From the NCBI RefSeq assembly GCF_905171775.1, contig NC_053490.1, positions 516,247,695-516,311,694 on the forward strand: 64,000 nucleotides of DNA, written 5' to 3'. Of the stretch, positions 47,583 to 58,312 are shown piece by piece (within the stretch, counting starts at the first letter, position 1; each line of letters starts with the position of its first letter). The notes beneath the pieces were generated by a model. The model did no database searches. It was given only the letters and a program-made list of their open reading frames with translations, and was not told where the DNA came from. Origin of the DNA: Rana temporaria. Lineage: Eukaryota > Chordata > Amphibia > Anura > Ranidae. The position numbers and the translations under genes are program-made.

Positions 47583-47932
47583 TTTTTAATACAGCTTACC
47601 TGTAAAATCCTTTTCTTGGAGTACATCACGGGACACAGAGCAGCATATTCATTACTATGTGGGTTATATGGAGTACCTTCAGGTGTTGACACTGGCAATC
47701 TCAAACAGGAAATGCCCCTCCCTATATAACCCCCTCCCATAGGAGGAGTACCTCAGTTTTGTAGCAAGCAGTATGCCTCCCAAAATGGTCCCCAAAAGAG
47801 GGGTGGGAGCTCTGTGTCCCGTGATGTACTCCAAGAAAAGGATTTTACAGGTAAGCTGTATTAAAAAATCCCTTTTTCTTTATCGTACATCACGGGACAC
47901 AGAGCAGCATATTCATTACTATGTGGGATGTC
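47583..47932. repeat. DIRS left terminal and complementary repeats
   Basis: 47583-47641 (AATACAGCTTACCTGTAAAA ...) is the inverse of 47809-47868. 47630-47770 is the inverse of about 53180-53310 (CCTCCCTATATAACCCCCTC). 47872-47932 (TTTATCGTACATCACGGGAC) is the inverse of the extreme right end. These are the inverted-terminal and internal-complementary repeats expected for DIRS. Confidence 0.85.
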
Positions 47933-48093
47933 CCAAAGCAATGCTCACAATGAGGGGAGGGAGAACATCTCCAAGACAAAAGGATTTAATTTAGAGAAAT
48001 ACTCAAATCATAATAAATCCAACTTAGTTGAGAAAAATAATCTTAAATTTTAAATTTAACTCAAAAAAGAGGAGCCCCCGGATTCCGAGGGTC

Positions 48094-49175
48094 TCAAACT
48101 GCAGCCTGCAGCACTGCCTGCCCAAAGGCTGTATCAGTATTCCTTCTTACGTCCAACTGGTAGAATTTTGTAAACGTGTGGACAGAAGACCAGGTTGCCG
48201 CCTTGCAAACTTGAGCCATAGAGATCTGGTGATGCGCTGCCCAGGAGGCGCCCATGGCCCTAGTAGAATGAGCCTTTAATGATACTGGAGGAGGCAACCC
48301 TTTCAAGCCGTAGGCCTGAGTGATTAATTGCTTAATCCACCTAGAAATGGTGGATTTTGCAGCTGCCTGCCCCTTCTTGGGCCCATCCGGTAATATGAAC
48401 AGCACATCTGTTTTCCGGATCTTCTTTGTAGCTTTAAGATAGGCCTTCATGGCCCTGACGATATCCAAGGTATGCAGCAACCCTTCCTTTCTGGAAGTAG
48501 GTTTAGGGAAGAAGGATGGTAATACCAAATCCTGGTTCAAATGAAAACCGGATATAACCTTCGGTAGGAAGGAAGGATGAGGGCGGAGAACGACCCTGTC
48601 CTTGTGAAAAATAAGATATGGTTCCTTACAGGATAAGGCCGCCAGTTCCGATACTCTTCTTGCGGAAACTATGGCGACCAAAAATACTAACTTCCTTGTC
48701 AGTAAAACCAAAGGAATTTCAGCCAACGGCTCAAACGGTTGTTTCTGTAAACTTGACAGAACAAGGTTTAAATCCCACGGGCAAAGCGGGGATTTAACTG
48801 GAGGTTTAATACGTAAGACCCCTTGAAGGAAGGTCTTAACCAGCGAGTGGGTGGCCAGCGGCCGCTGAAACCACACTGACAGAGCAGAAATCTGTCCTTT
48901 GATTGTGCTTAATGCCAATCCTTTATCCACTCCTAGCTGGAGAAAACTTAAAACTCTATCAATGGTGAATTTGCGAGAAAGCCATCGCTTGGACTCACAC
49001 CAGCCTACATAGGCCTTCCAGACCCTGTAATAAATCACCCTAGAGACCGGTTTCCTGGCTCTGATTAGGGTAGAGATTACTTTCTGAGACAGACCTCTAC
49101 CCCTGAGAATCAGGGATTCAGCTTCCAGGCCGTCAAATTTAGATGCCGTAAGGCAGGGTGGAGGATCGGACCTTG
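48094..49175 (-). CDS. DIRS tyrosine recombinase (YR)
   Basis: Only the last ~360 codons of a frame open from 50601 are real; the earlier part shadows the RT ORF. The N-terminal SAM-like part includes VIYYRVWKAYVGWCESKRWL. The catalytic part has the arginine in SARRVSELAAL, then HSTRAMGASWAAH (H..R), AATWSSVHTF and the nucleophile region TKFYQLD. It would integrate the circular DNA copy by site-specific-type recombination. It overlaps the end of the RT ORF in another frame, as is usual. No break was seen. Confidence 0.9.
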
Positions 49176-50789
49176 CGATAGCAGGTCTGGCCGTAGAGGA
49201 AGAGTCCAAGGGTCTCCCACTACCATCCTTAAGATTAGTGAGTACCATGCCCTTCTGGGCCATGCTGGAGCTACCAGGATGACTGGTATGTGCTCCACCC
49301 GGATCCTGCGCAGCAGGCGGGGTAGTAACTGGAGCGGGGGAAACGCATAAAGAAGTTTGAACTGATGCCAAGGGCAAACCAGAGCATCGGTTCCGCAGGC
49401 CATCGGATCCCTTGAGCGGGACATGAACCTGTCTAGCTTCTTGTTGAGTCTCGATGCCATGATATCCACGTCCGGCACTCCCCATTTTTGGTAGAGTGCT
49501 TGAAAGGTTTGTGGATGCAGAGACCATTCCCCCGGCAATAGAGTCTGGCGGCTTAAGAAGTCCGCCTGAAAGTTGTCCACTCCGGGAATGAATATTGCCG
49601 ATATGCAGGGCACATGAGCCTCTGCCCCTAGGAGAATCAAGCTCACTTCTCTCTGAGCGGCCTGACTCCTGGTTCCCCCTTGGTGATCTATGTATGCCAC
49701 TGCCGTGGCATTGTCTGATTGAACTCTCACCGGGAACCCCTGCAATTTCGACGTCCAAGCCCTGAGGGCTAGTCGAACCGCTCTGAGCTCCAAGATGTTG
49801 ATGGGTAAAAGCTTCTCTGGCCTTGCCCAAATACCTTGGCGAGTGGAACCATCCACAATCGCTCCCCAGCCCGTCAGGCTGGCGTCTGTGGTCACTATCT
49901 TCCAAGCCACTGGGTTGAAAGACTTTCCCTTCAGTAGATTCTGAGGGTCTAACCACCAACACAGACTTTGCCGGACTCTTGATGAGAGTGGCAACGGGAT
50001 ATCCAAGGCCTGTGGCCTTCTGTTCCATGCTGACAGGATGGCTGCCTGCAGGATGCTTAGAACCAGTAGGATTAATTCCTTGATGGCTTTGACCTTCCTC
50101 AGAGGTAGGAACACCCCTTGTTGTTCTGTGTCTAATCTCATGCCGAGATATTCCAACTGCCTTGTGGGCTGGAATGCTGACTTTTCTCGATTTAGGACCC
50201 AGCCGAACCTCTCGAGGTATTGGACCGTGAGGGCCACTGCTCGCTCCAAGCCGGGAGACGAGTGGTCTATGACTAGGAGGTCGTCCAGGTATGCTAGGAT
50301 CGTGACCCCTTGGATCCTTAGCTTGGCTAGGATTGGAGCTAGAACCTTCGTGAACACCCGGGGGGCCGTAGCCTCCATTAGGTTGGAGTAGAAACCCAGC
50401 CCCTGTTCCAGGACTGGTACCTCTACTATTACTCCCTGGGAAAGTAGATGATCTAGAGCCGATCTTAATGCGGCTCCTTTCTCCAGATCGTTTGGAATCC
50501 TCGACTCCTGGAAATGAGGAGGAGGAAACCTTAGGAACTCCAGCTTGTAGCCTGTGGCCACGGAAGACCGTACCCACTCGTCGGGAATGCTGGCTTCCCA
50601 AATCTCCGAAAAGAGTCGCAGCCTTCCCCCCACCTTCGTGGGTGGGGGCGCCCCTTCATGAGGTAGACTTGGGGGCTGGTTTTGCTGGCTTGCGAAACCA
50701 CTGCCTCTTGCCTCTAACAGCCTGTCCTTCTGATCTGCTGTTGAAGCCGAAGTTTGCTCTTGCAGGAGGCCGTCGATACTGCTTGGCAT
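49110..50789 (-). CDS. DIRS RT/RNase H, internally deleted
   Basis: Starts in the gag overlap. RT entry region (PNDLEKGAALRSALDHLLSQ ... GLGFYSNL) is followed directly at about 50380 by MEATAPRVFTKVLAPILAKL. The stretch between, which in the family holds the fingers and the first catalytic aspartate (motif A), is gone. Motif C survives (LAYLDDLL). RNase H: VTTDASLTGWGAI, ILELRAVRLALRA, VQSDNATAVAYID. The C-terminal third is a DIRS-specific extension (VDIMASRLNKKLDRFMSRS). The deletion is in frame, so a protein could still be made, but without RT activity. Confidence 0.9.
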   Translation of the reverse strand: MPSSIDGLLQEQTSASTADQKDRLLEARGSGFASQQNQPPSLPHEGAPPPTKVGGRLRLFSEIWEASIPDEWVRSSVATGYKLEFLRFPPPHFQESRIPNDLEKGAALRSALDHLLSQGVIVEVPVLEQGLGFYSNLMEATAPRVFTKVLAPILAKLRIQGVTILAYLDDLLVIDHSSPGLERAVALTVQYLERFGWVLNREKSAFQPTRQLEYLGMRLDTEQQGVFLPLRKVKAIKELILLVLSILQAAILSAWNRRPQALDIPLPLSSRVRQSLCWWLDPQNLLKGKSFNPVAWKIVTTDASLTGWGAIVDGSTRQGIWARPEKLLPINILELRAVRLALRAWTSKLQGFPVRVQSDNATAVAYIDHQGGTRSQAAQREVSLILLGAEAHVPCISAIFIPGVDNFQADFLSRQTLLPGEWSLHPQTFQALYQKWGVPDVDIMASRLNKKLDRFMSRSRDPMACGTDALVCPWHQFKLLYAFPPLQLLPRLLRRIRVEHIPVILVAPAWPRRAWYSLILRMVVGDPWTLPLRPDLLSQGPILHPALRHLNLTAWKLNP

Positions 50790-52005
50790 TAGAGGGCCCC
50801 TGCCCAGGGGAGGACTGTCGTTTGAACGCAGGCCCCTGAACCTTCTTCTTAGTTGGCAAGAGTGTACTCTTGCCGCTTGAAATGGTCTGAATGTATTTAT
50901 CTAGGTCCTCTCCGAAGAGCCGTCCTCCATGGAAGGGGAACCCTACCAGGAGCTTCTTGCATGGGGGCTCAGCCTCCCAGCTTTTCAACCATAAGAGTCT
51001 TCTCATATGGATAAGGGATAACGATAAACGTGACGCTTGCTGGATGGAATCCTTGATTGCGTCTACCGTAAAACATATGGCCTTAGGGACATCCGAAAAT
51101 TCTTCTGCCTGCTCGGCAGGAATAAGTTCAAGCATTTGCTTAAATTGATCTGATAAAGCTTGAGCGACTCCAATCGCAGCCACGGCTGGCTGTACTACTG
51201 CCCCTGCAGAAGTGAAGGAGTTCTTAAGTAGTGCTTCCAAGCGCTTATCAACTGGATCTTTGAAAACCTGTACGTTCTCTACAGGGCATGTTAACGATTT
51301 GTTAACACATGAGATGGCTGCGTCTACTGCAGGAGAAGCCCATCTCTTGGAAAACTTTTCTTCCATAGGATATAAGACAGAAAATTTCTTAGGTGGTAAG
51401 AACACCTTGTCTGGTTTGTTCCACTCTTGGAACAAGACTCCCTCCAATAGAGGATGGATCGGAAACACAGCACTGCTTTGAGGCGCCCTCAGTGAGCCCA
51501 AACCTGAAATCGTCGATACCTGGAGATCTGGTACAGGCAGGTTGAATGCCTTATGGACCAAGTCCGTCAAGCCTTGAATCCACCAGCTCTCCCTCAGGGA
51601 GACTGCCCCAGACTCCTCTGTATCCGGATCTTCGATCCCTGAACCTACTTGGTCTTTGTCCAAGAGGTCGTCCAATTCCCCAGAGGAAAGGACCTCCTCT
51701 TCCGAGGGTCCGCGCACGGGTGACGGAGATCTATTCCGCTTACTACCCCGCATAGCTGCGGCTATCATTTCTCCCATGCTTCTCCGCATCTCATTTAAAG
51801 AGGTGAGCAACACCTCCTCCGTGACCATCTTAGGGTTGGGTTGACTCGCGTCAGCTCCAGCCCCAGATCCCAATGGCCCAAAGGCTCCCTGTGGGGAAAG
51901 CAGCGGCATAGCTCTTGTGTCCGAGACCTCAGACTCTGTGGGGGAATCCCCACCTTTTGTACCCTCTGGCTTGTTCTTTGATGCCATGGTACAATACCGA
52001 GGCAC
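50656..52005 (-). CDS. DIRS gag-like ORF1
   Basis: 449 codons; a second Met (MASKNKPEGTKGGD) at 51987 is the more likely start. It is Ser/Pro/Glu-rich at the N-terminus, helical in the middle (SWWIQGLTDLVHKAFNLPVP; DSIQQASRLSLSLIHMRRLL) and basic at the C-terminus (RRPPARANFGFNSRSEGQAV). The pattern is that of vertebrate DIRS1 gag, which packages the element RNA. No zinc knuckle. It overlaps the RT ORF by 134 bases. Intact. Confidence 0.88.
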   Translation of the reverse strand: MPRYCTMASKNKPEGTKGGDSPTESEVSDTRAMPLLSPQGAFGPLGSGAGADASQPNPKMVTEEVLLTSLNEMRRSMGEMIAAAMRGSKRNRSPSPVRGPSEEEVLSSGELDDLLDKDQVGSGIEDPDTEESGAVSLRESWWIQGLTDLVHKAFNLPVPDLQVSTISGLGSLRAPQSSAVFPIHPLLEGVLFQEWNKPDKVFLPPKKFSVLYPMEEKFSKRWASPAVDAAISCVNKSLTCPVENVQVFKDPVDKRLEALLKNSFTSAGAVVQPAVAAIGVAQALSDQFKQMLELIPAEQAEEFSDVPKAICFTVDAIKDSIQQASRLSLSLIHMRRLLWLKSWEAEPPCKKLLVGFPFHGGRLFGEDLDKYIQTISSGKSTLLPTKKKVQGPAFKRQSSPGQGPSNAKQYRRPPARANFGFNSRSEGQAVRGKRQWFRKPAKPAPKSTS

Positions 52006-53331
52006 ACCTGCTACTTATTGGTACCTGGGACTTATAAATAGTTAAATGCCCAAACACCTGTTTGGGGAATAAAAAATGTTTCCTCTACCCCAGATGACAC
52101 TTTTTTTTTTTTTTTTTTTTTTTCAATCTAGGCAAGAAAAAACATTCTATCCCCCTGAGTAGTATTGCCAAAGAAAAGACTATGAGATGGAAAAGAAAAA
52201 ACAGCCTATTCCTAGGCTAAACCACAATCTTCTGAAGACTGTAGTATTCTTTCTGGCCACTGTGTGTCCTCAGCGCCCCGTGCTTCACTCCAGTCCTTCC
52301 TCCCTCAGCCAAAGTATTGAATGAGCTGTGGCACTAAGGAAGGGCCGCCCCTTCCTTAAACCACTGACCCGCCCTTCCCCCCCAGCTAAAACGGCGCCAA
52401 ATGCGCCTATAACACGTGCACGCGCACCGCGCGCGCGCCCGCCGACGGGGGGGGGGGGGGTGGTAGGAAGGGCCTCTCTGTTCCTGCAGCCGCAGGCCTG
52501 GAACACACGAGGAGGTCAGCGTTTTTTGCCTGCCTTGCAGGCATGAGGAAGAGGACTGGATAGAGCATCGCCTGGAGGCTTGCAGGTAAGCATAGCTCTC
52601 TGACACACACATACATTTGTACACAAAAGGCCCCACTCACAGCTTTTCCAACACTACCAGGGAGGTCACTTTTTATGGGGAATGATAACATATAGAGCCA
52701 TCCTATCTTCATGATATGTGACTGGTTTGCCAGATGCAATGCATAACCTTAGGCATGTCCCCTGTGACCTCCCAGAAAAAACTTGCTAAGAGCCAAGTTC
52801 CGCAAGTTTTTTCCCCTTACTTACCTGCTCCATGCCGCAGGACTTTGCCAAGCAAGAGGCCCAATCTTCCCCCATCTCCGTGGGGATGTCTAGACCTTCA
52901 GGCCCTGGGAACCTTCTTCTTCCATGAAGGATCCACTGTCCTGGACCCATATAGCACCCTGGCAAACAGAAAACATTAGGCGCCCAAAGGTTTTCTAAGT
53001 TCTGGGCCCAGGGTCCAGCTCTCTTGAAAAGAAAGCATTATGGGCTATACCCCAAGGGTTTGGGGTCCGGTTACTGACCACTTTAGCGCTCAGGCTTTTT
53101 TGGACAGAACCGGTAGCTCACCTAATCCCAAGGATGCGGAGGCAAGCTAAACCATGACTAACACCTAAGACACTGGCGTAAAAACTGAGGTACTCCTCCT
53201 ATGGGAGGGGGTTATATAGGGAGGGGCATTTCCTGTTTGAGATTGCCAGTGTCAACACCTGAAGGTACTCCATATAACCCACATAGTAATGAATATGCTG
53301 CTCTGTGTCCCGTGATGTACGATAAAGAAAA
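52006..53331 (-). other. DIRS leader and right terminal repeat
   Basis: Noncoding. It includes a long T/A run near 52090-52122, a G run at 52446-52460 and GC-rich CGCGCGC words at 52425-52440. The terminal repeat at about 53180-53331 is the inverse of the left terminus. The promoter should lie here, but no core element is recognisable. Confidence 0.7.
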
Positions 53332-53633
53332 CTGAATTGTTTAAAGAAATTGTTACCTGAATTTTTTAGGCTATTTATTAAAATCTATGGGAATACATTT
53401 TACCATATAGTGTCCAAGAGGAACGGTAAAAGACCATACAATTTATACAGTTCACAGATATGAGTCTCCTTGCTCTTAAGCCTGACGCGTTTCAGGATAG
53501 CAATCCCTTCATCAGGGGCACTTCTTTGGAAGGAGATCAGTATAAATAAAGGCAATCTATAACAGAACACAAAAGTAATCCAAGCATGTAAAAGTGGTCA
53601 GGAATGAGCATCGCTAAGAACAGAGAGAGGAGG
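53332..53633. other. Short repeat fragment
   Basis: Contains CCTGACGCGTTTCAGGATAG ... CCCTTCATCAGGGGC, a word pair that looks like part of a dispersed noncoding repeat. No gene. Confidence 0.45.
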
Positions 53634-54035
53634 TCTGGCTGCGCTTTGGGAGAAAACCCACATGGATGGATGGATGGATGGATAAGGATATCCAGGTCTC
53701 AGATGGATCAGGCCATATCAATCCACATATAGGACTCAGTATGAGACAACAGCAAGAAAGTATCTCGAGGTGTAGTAGTTACTATAAATCCAATGTTTAA
53801 TGCGGTTAAAACTACTTACAGACACAGGCAGGTAAATCACATTAAGACGCAGGAAATCCCAATCACTGCAAGTAGTTTTAACCTCATCAAACATTGGATT
53901 TATAATAACTACTACACCTCGAGATACTTTCTTGCTGTTGCCTCATACTGAGTCCTATATGTGGATTGATACGGCCTGTTCCATCTGAGACCTGGATATC
54001 ATCCATCCATCCAGGTGGGTTTTCTCCCAAAGAGC
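53634..54035. repeat. Long foldback
   Basis: Arms of about 170 bp are inverted: CTCGAGGTGTAGTAGTTACT (53765) with AACTACTACACCTCGAGAT (53905), and CAGTATGAGACAACAGCAAG with its complement near 53930-53955. The centre is about 70 bp. A (GATG)n run is in the left arm and (ATCC)n in the right. Confidence 0.88.
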
Positions 54036-54590
54036 AGCCAGACCTCCTCCTCCGAGGTCTTGCAATCTGGTAAGCAGCTTGTGAGTTGTGGTGCACTGGT
54101 CCCAATCATTTGGTGGGGGGGGGGGGGGATTATGGCAGGGGGTTGTTTTTCAGGGGTTGGGCTTGGCCCCCTAGTTCCAGTGAAGGGAACACTTAAGGCA
54201 TCAGCATACCAAGACATTTTGGACAACTTCATGCTTCCAGCTTTGTGGGAACAGTTTGGGGACGGCCTCTTCCTGTTCCAACATGACTGCTCACCAGTGC
54301 ACAAAGCAAGGTCCATAAAGACATGGATGAGTGAGTTTGGGGTGGAGGAAGTTGACTGGCCTGCACAGAATCCTGACCTTAACCCAATAGTACAACTTTG
54401 GGATGAATTAGAGCGGAGACTGTGAGTCAGGCCTTCTCATCAGTTCCTGACCTCACAAATGCACTTCTGGAAGAATGGTCAAACATTCCCATAGACACTC
54501 CTAAACCTTGTGGACAGCCTTCCCAGAAGAGTTGAAGCTGTTATAGCTGCAAAGGGTGGGGCCAACTCAATATTGAACCCTACAGACTAA
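54036..54590 (+). pseudogene. Tc1-like transposase, C-terminal half
   Basis: Reads GALVPIIWWGGGGIMAGGCF, AYQDILDNFMLPALWEQFGD, FLFQHDCSPVHKARSIKTWM, PDLNPIVQLWDELERRL and, after a stop and frameshift, EAVIAAKGGANS. The second and third parts of the DDE domain are recognisable; the N-terminal half is missing. Dead. A different Tc1 lineage from the copy at 28430. Confidence 0.85.
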
Positions 54591-55213
54591 AGCCTCATAC
54601 ACACGATCGGATTCTTCCCTACGGACAAAGCGTAGGACTTTTGTCTGAAGGGCGTTGGCCGTGAACTTGTATTGCATACAAACAGCAAAGAATTGTTGGC
54701 CAACAAACACAAAACAACACGTTTTTTTAGCTCTTTAGCGCCACCCTTTGGGCAAATTCTGCCAATGCTGTATTATGGTGAGCATTGCTTCGGAACATGC
54801 TTATTTGTACTTTGGATTTTTGTCCGACAGACTTGATCACACTATTGTTGGCCGACATTTTTAAAGCCTGCTATCCAACATAGTTGGCGTAAAATCCGAC
54901 AATAATTGTCCGATGGAGCGTACAAACGGTCGGATTTTCCGACAACAGCCTGTCATCACATTCTAGCAATAATTCTAGACCTAGACCTCCAACTCAAAAC
55001 ATGCAACCTGTAGAATTTTTTAAATGTCGCCTATGGAGATTAAGGGTAAAAGTTTGTCGCCATTCCACGAGCGGGTGCAAATTAAAATGTTGTCGCCATT
55101 CCACGAGCAGGCGCAAATTTGAAGCGTGACATGTTGGGTATCAATTTACTTGGCGTAACATTATCTTTCACAATATAAAAAAAAACTTGGCTAACTTTAC
55201 TGTTTTTATTTTT
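54591..55213. mobile_element. MITE fragments
   Basis: 54591-54950 begins CCTCATACACACGATCGGAT and shows the CGGATT/AATCCG theme of the 35075/38555 families, ending near CGTACAAACGGTCGGATTTT. 54955-55210 is related to 26800-27000 (CTAGACCTCC, CCTATGGAGATTA, AACATTATCTTTCACA). Confidence 0.55.
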
Positions 55214-55327
55214 TAACCGCTTAACGACCGCAGCATGTACATATGAATGAATGAATGAAAAATTTATATAGCGCGGCACATGCGAACTGAATCGCCTCTG
55301 GGCGCTTGTTGTTAGTGTCTCATGCCA

Positions 55328-58312
55328 TCAGAAAAGCAGAGTCTTGATCTGCCTTCTGAACGACAGGTGGTTTTGCTCCAACCGAATGCTGGTTGGTAAA
55401 GCATTCCAAAGCCTGGGGCCCTGGAAAGCAAACCTTCTTTCTCCTTTAGATTTGTATTTGGTTTTAGGAACCATGACCAATTTTTGGTCGGTGGAACGCA
55501 GAATGCGGTTGCAATTGTGCGGTTTAATCTTGTCGCATAGATATCTAGGAGCCTTCCCATGGATGCACTTATGTGTCAGGCAGAGTGCTTTGAATGCAAT
55601 TCTGTCTTTCACTGGCAACCAGTGAAGGGATCTCAGTGAAGGTGAGATTGGGAAAAAATCTTGGGAATCAGTCACAAGTCTTGCGGCCGTATTCTGTACG
55701 ACTTGAAGACGAGCGATTTGGTACTTGGGGAGCCCGAGGTAAAGGGCATTTGCATAGTCCAGTCTGGAATTCACGATTGTTCCCACCACGACTGCTACGT
55801 CTTCTTTGGGGATAAATGGAATGAGTCTGCGTAGTAGGCGCATCGAATGGTGGGCCCCGCTGACTACTGACCCTATTTGTGCATCCATAGTCATGAAGGT
55901 GTCAAACGTGACTCCCAGACTTTTGACTTTGGAGCTAGGGGCGATGATTTGTCCCAGAATGGGCGATGGTGTCCAGTTTGTTGCTGGTAATCTCTTTCGA
56001 CTGGCATCGAAGATGAACAGTTCCGTTTTTGCGCTATTGAGTTTGAGATAACTCTTAGTCATCCAGTTTTCTATTGAAGAGAGACATTTCTCTAATCTGA
56101 GATGATGATCCTTTTTTTGGCAGATGCGAAAATATAATTGCGTGTCGTCTGCATAAGAGTGATAAAGTAGTTCTTGGCTACTGATAATATCAAAGAGAGG
56201 ACGAAGATAGATATTAAACAGCACCGGTGATAGGGGGGACCCTTGGGGGACCCCGCAAGGCACCGTGCGTTTTTCTGACGTGAAAGATCCCAGTTTCACT
56301 GTTTGTGATCGGTTTCCGAGAAAAGAGGAGAACCATGGTAAAGCGTCTTCTGTGACTCCGGCGACTTCTGTGAGTCGTCTCAGTAGCAATTTATGGTCTA
56401 CTGTGTCAAAGGCTGCGCTTAGGTCCAGCAGAACCAGGAGACACGATTCTCCTTAGTCTGCGGCCTCGAGTGCATCGTCCCATATTTTCAGTAAGGCCGT
56501 TTCTGTCCCGTGTCCGGGGCGGAACCCGGACTGAAATGGATCAAGTAGGTTGTGGGTATCCAGATGCTGTTGCAGCTGATTTACCACCACTTTCTCCATT
56601 ATCTTGGACAGAGCATTTAGACCTGTTATGGGACGGCGGTGAGTTGGGTCCATAGGATCCAAATTAGTTTTTTTCAAGATCGGCAGGATTGTGCCCTCTT
56701 TCAACAGGGAAGGCACTATGCCTTCCTTGAATGCCTGATTTATAAGCTGTGTGATCGGAGGCGCCAGGATGTCGGCACATTCCTTCAGTAGCTTGGTGGG
56801 AATGATGTCGTTGGGTGCAGTGCTGTTCCGCAGCGCACCAATAAATTTTTTGGTGGTATCGATGGAGATGGGTTCCAAAGTGAACTTAGTTGATTGTAGA
56901 GGCTTTCCGTCGGTGTTTTGATTGAAGAAGGGACTGAGTGGAGTATTGTTTTGCCGAATACTTACCCGAATTTTTTCAATTTTGTTGATGAAGAAATCCG
57001 ATAGTTCATTGCAGAACTCTTGGGAGTCTGAAGTGGGGACTTCAAGACATCCCGGATTCATGGTCTGGGTGACCATCCTGAAGAGTTCGCGTGGGCGATT
57101 CATTGCGCTGTTAATCACCATGGAAAAGTAAAGTTTTTTGGCTTTAAAAATTTCCTTGTGATATCGTGTTGTTACTGCTTTGTAGAAGTTGAGGCGGTCA
57201 TCTGAAGGACTTCTTTTCCAGGCGGCTTCCGCCCTTCTGCGCTCTTGCTTCAGTAGTGACAGCTGGTTATTGAACCAGCTGGACTTTTTTGCCCGTCCGC
57301 GGACTTTGCGCTTTGGTGCTGCTAAGTCTGCTGACTGTAGCAGAGCTGTATTTATGGCATCCAGTGTATCTGAGGCTGCTAGCTGAGGCGGAATACCCTC
57401 AATTCGGTTTACCAGGGTGGATCTGAAAAGTTCAGAGTGGAGCCTTTTCTGAGATCTAGCCCAGTGTATTGTAACCGGCTTGGGAACCTTCATAGCTAGT
57501 GGAATTCTGGGAATTATGAAGCTTATTGCATGGTGGTCTGTCCATGGCAAAGGTTCATTGCCCACAATGTTTATTTTCAGATTTTGTCTGAAAATTAGGT
57601 CGAGTGTGTGACCTGAAGCATGCGTGGGTCCGCATATGAGTTGCTGAAGTCCTATCCCTTCCAGGTGGTCGATACAGGCCTCCGCGATGGGATCCTGTGA
57701 GGAGTTGGCCCACAGATTGAAATCCCCGAGCAGCAAAAGATGATTGCTGTTAAGGGCGTAAGTGGATAAGAACTCAGTTAATGCTGGAAGCAACTGCGAT
57801 TTGGGCCCAGGGGGCCTATAGCAGAGGAGAATGTGAACGGTCTCCTGAGAGTGAGCTTGAAGTTGAAGCGTAAGGGTTTCCATAAAAGGTAGAGGATTTT
57901 GAAGGACCGGTTTGGTGATTGCAATATGAGACTTATGAATCACCGCCAGGCCTCCTCCTCTTTGCCCTATTCTATTTTCCGTTAAGATGCGGTAGTTTAC
58001 TGGTACCAGTTCTCCGAGAATGGGGTTGCAATCGTCCGACAGCCAACTTTCTGTAATAAAGAGGCAGTCTAGATCGTTTTGTAGTAAGAAATCATGGATT
58101 TCTGATCGGTGTTTAACTGCCGATCTAGTGTTAAGCAAAGCACATGATATGTGCTTGAGCTGTGTTGAATGATTGAAATTTTTGATGATCGATCGATGAT
58201 CGAATCTCAAAAGTTGATCTGATTTTAAGGCTATTGTGGTGACGGCAGGTAATATAGTAGCGAATTGTCTCAGACCCCAAATGGTTTCTGCAGAGTATCG
58301 CAACTTAACCAT
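55328..58312 (-). pseudogene. L2-type ORF2 with one internal stop
   Basis: 995 codon positions in one frame with a single TAA at 56453-56455. Endonuclease part: LNTRSAVKHRSEIHDFLLQN, FITESWL, RGGGLAVIHK, LLGDFN, TLDLIF, WTDHHAISF. RT part: LKEGTILPILKK, PITGLNALSKIMEKVV, QSGFRPGHGTETALL, then past the stop LLDLSAAFDTVDH, GVPQGSPLSPVLFNIYL and SYADDTQLYF. The C-terminal domain has LHWLPVKDRIAFKALCLTHK and RRFAFQGPRLWNALP. The stop falls between the RT fingers and motif A, so neither half is a complete RT. Confidence 0.9.

Larger units (their letters stand above)
47583..53331 (-). mobile_element. DIRS-type retrotransposon
   Basis: Minus strand, 5.7 kb. It has no LTRs or DDE integrase. Instead it has the DIRS arrangement: a gag-like ORF, an RT/RNase H ORF and a tyrosine recombinase ORF in overlapping frames, with inverted terminal repeats and an internal copy of the termini. 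GTACATCACGGGACACAGAG occurs at 47620 and 47885 and, inverted, at about 53308. DIRS elements are thought to integrate through a circular intermediate without target duplication, and none was seen. The RT is internally deleted. Confidence 0.93.

Noticed and set aside
49200..50601. First two thirds of the 835-codon DIRS frame as a distinct protein
   Set aside because: It overlaps the RT/RNase H frame, has low-complexity Gly/Ser/Arg content and no domain. Only the YR part after about 49175 is real.
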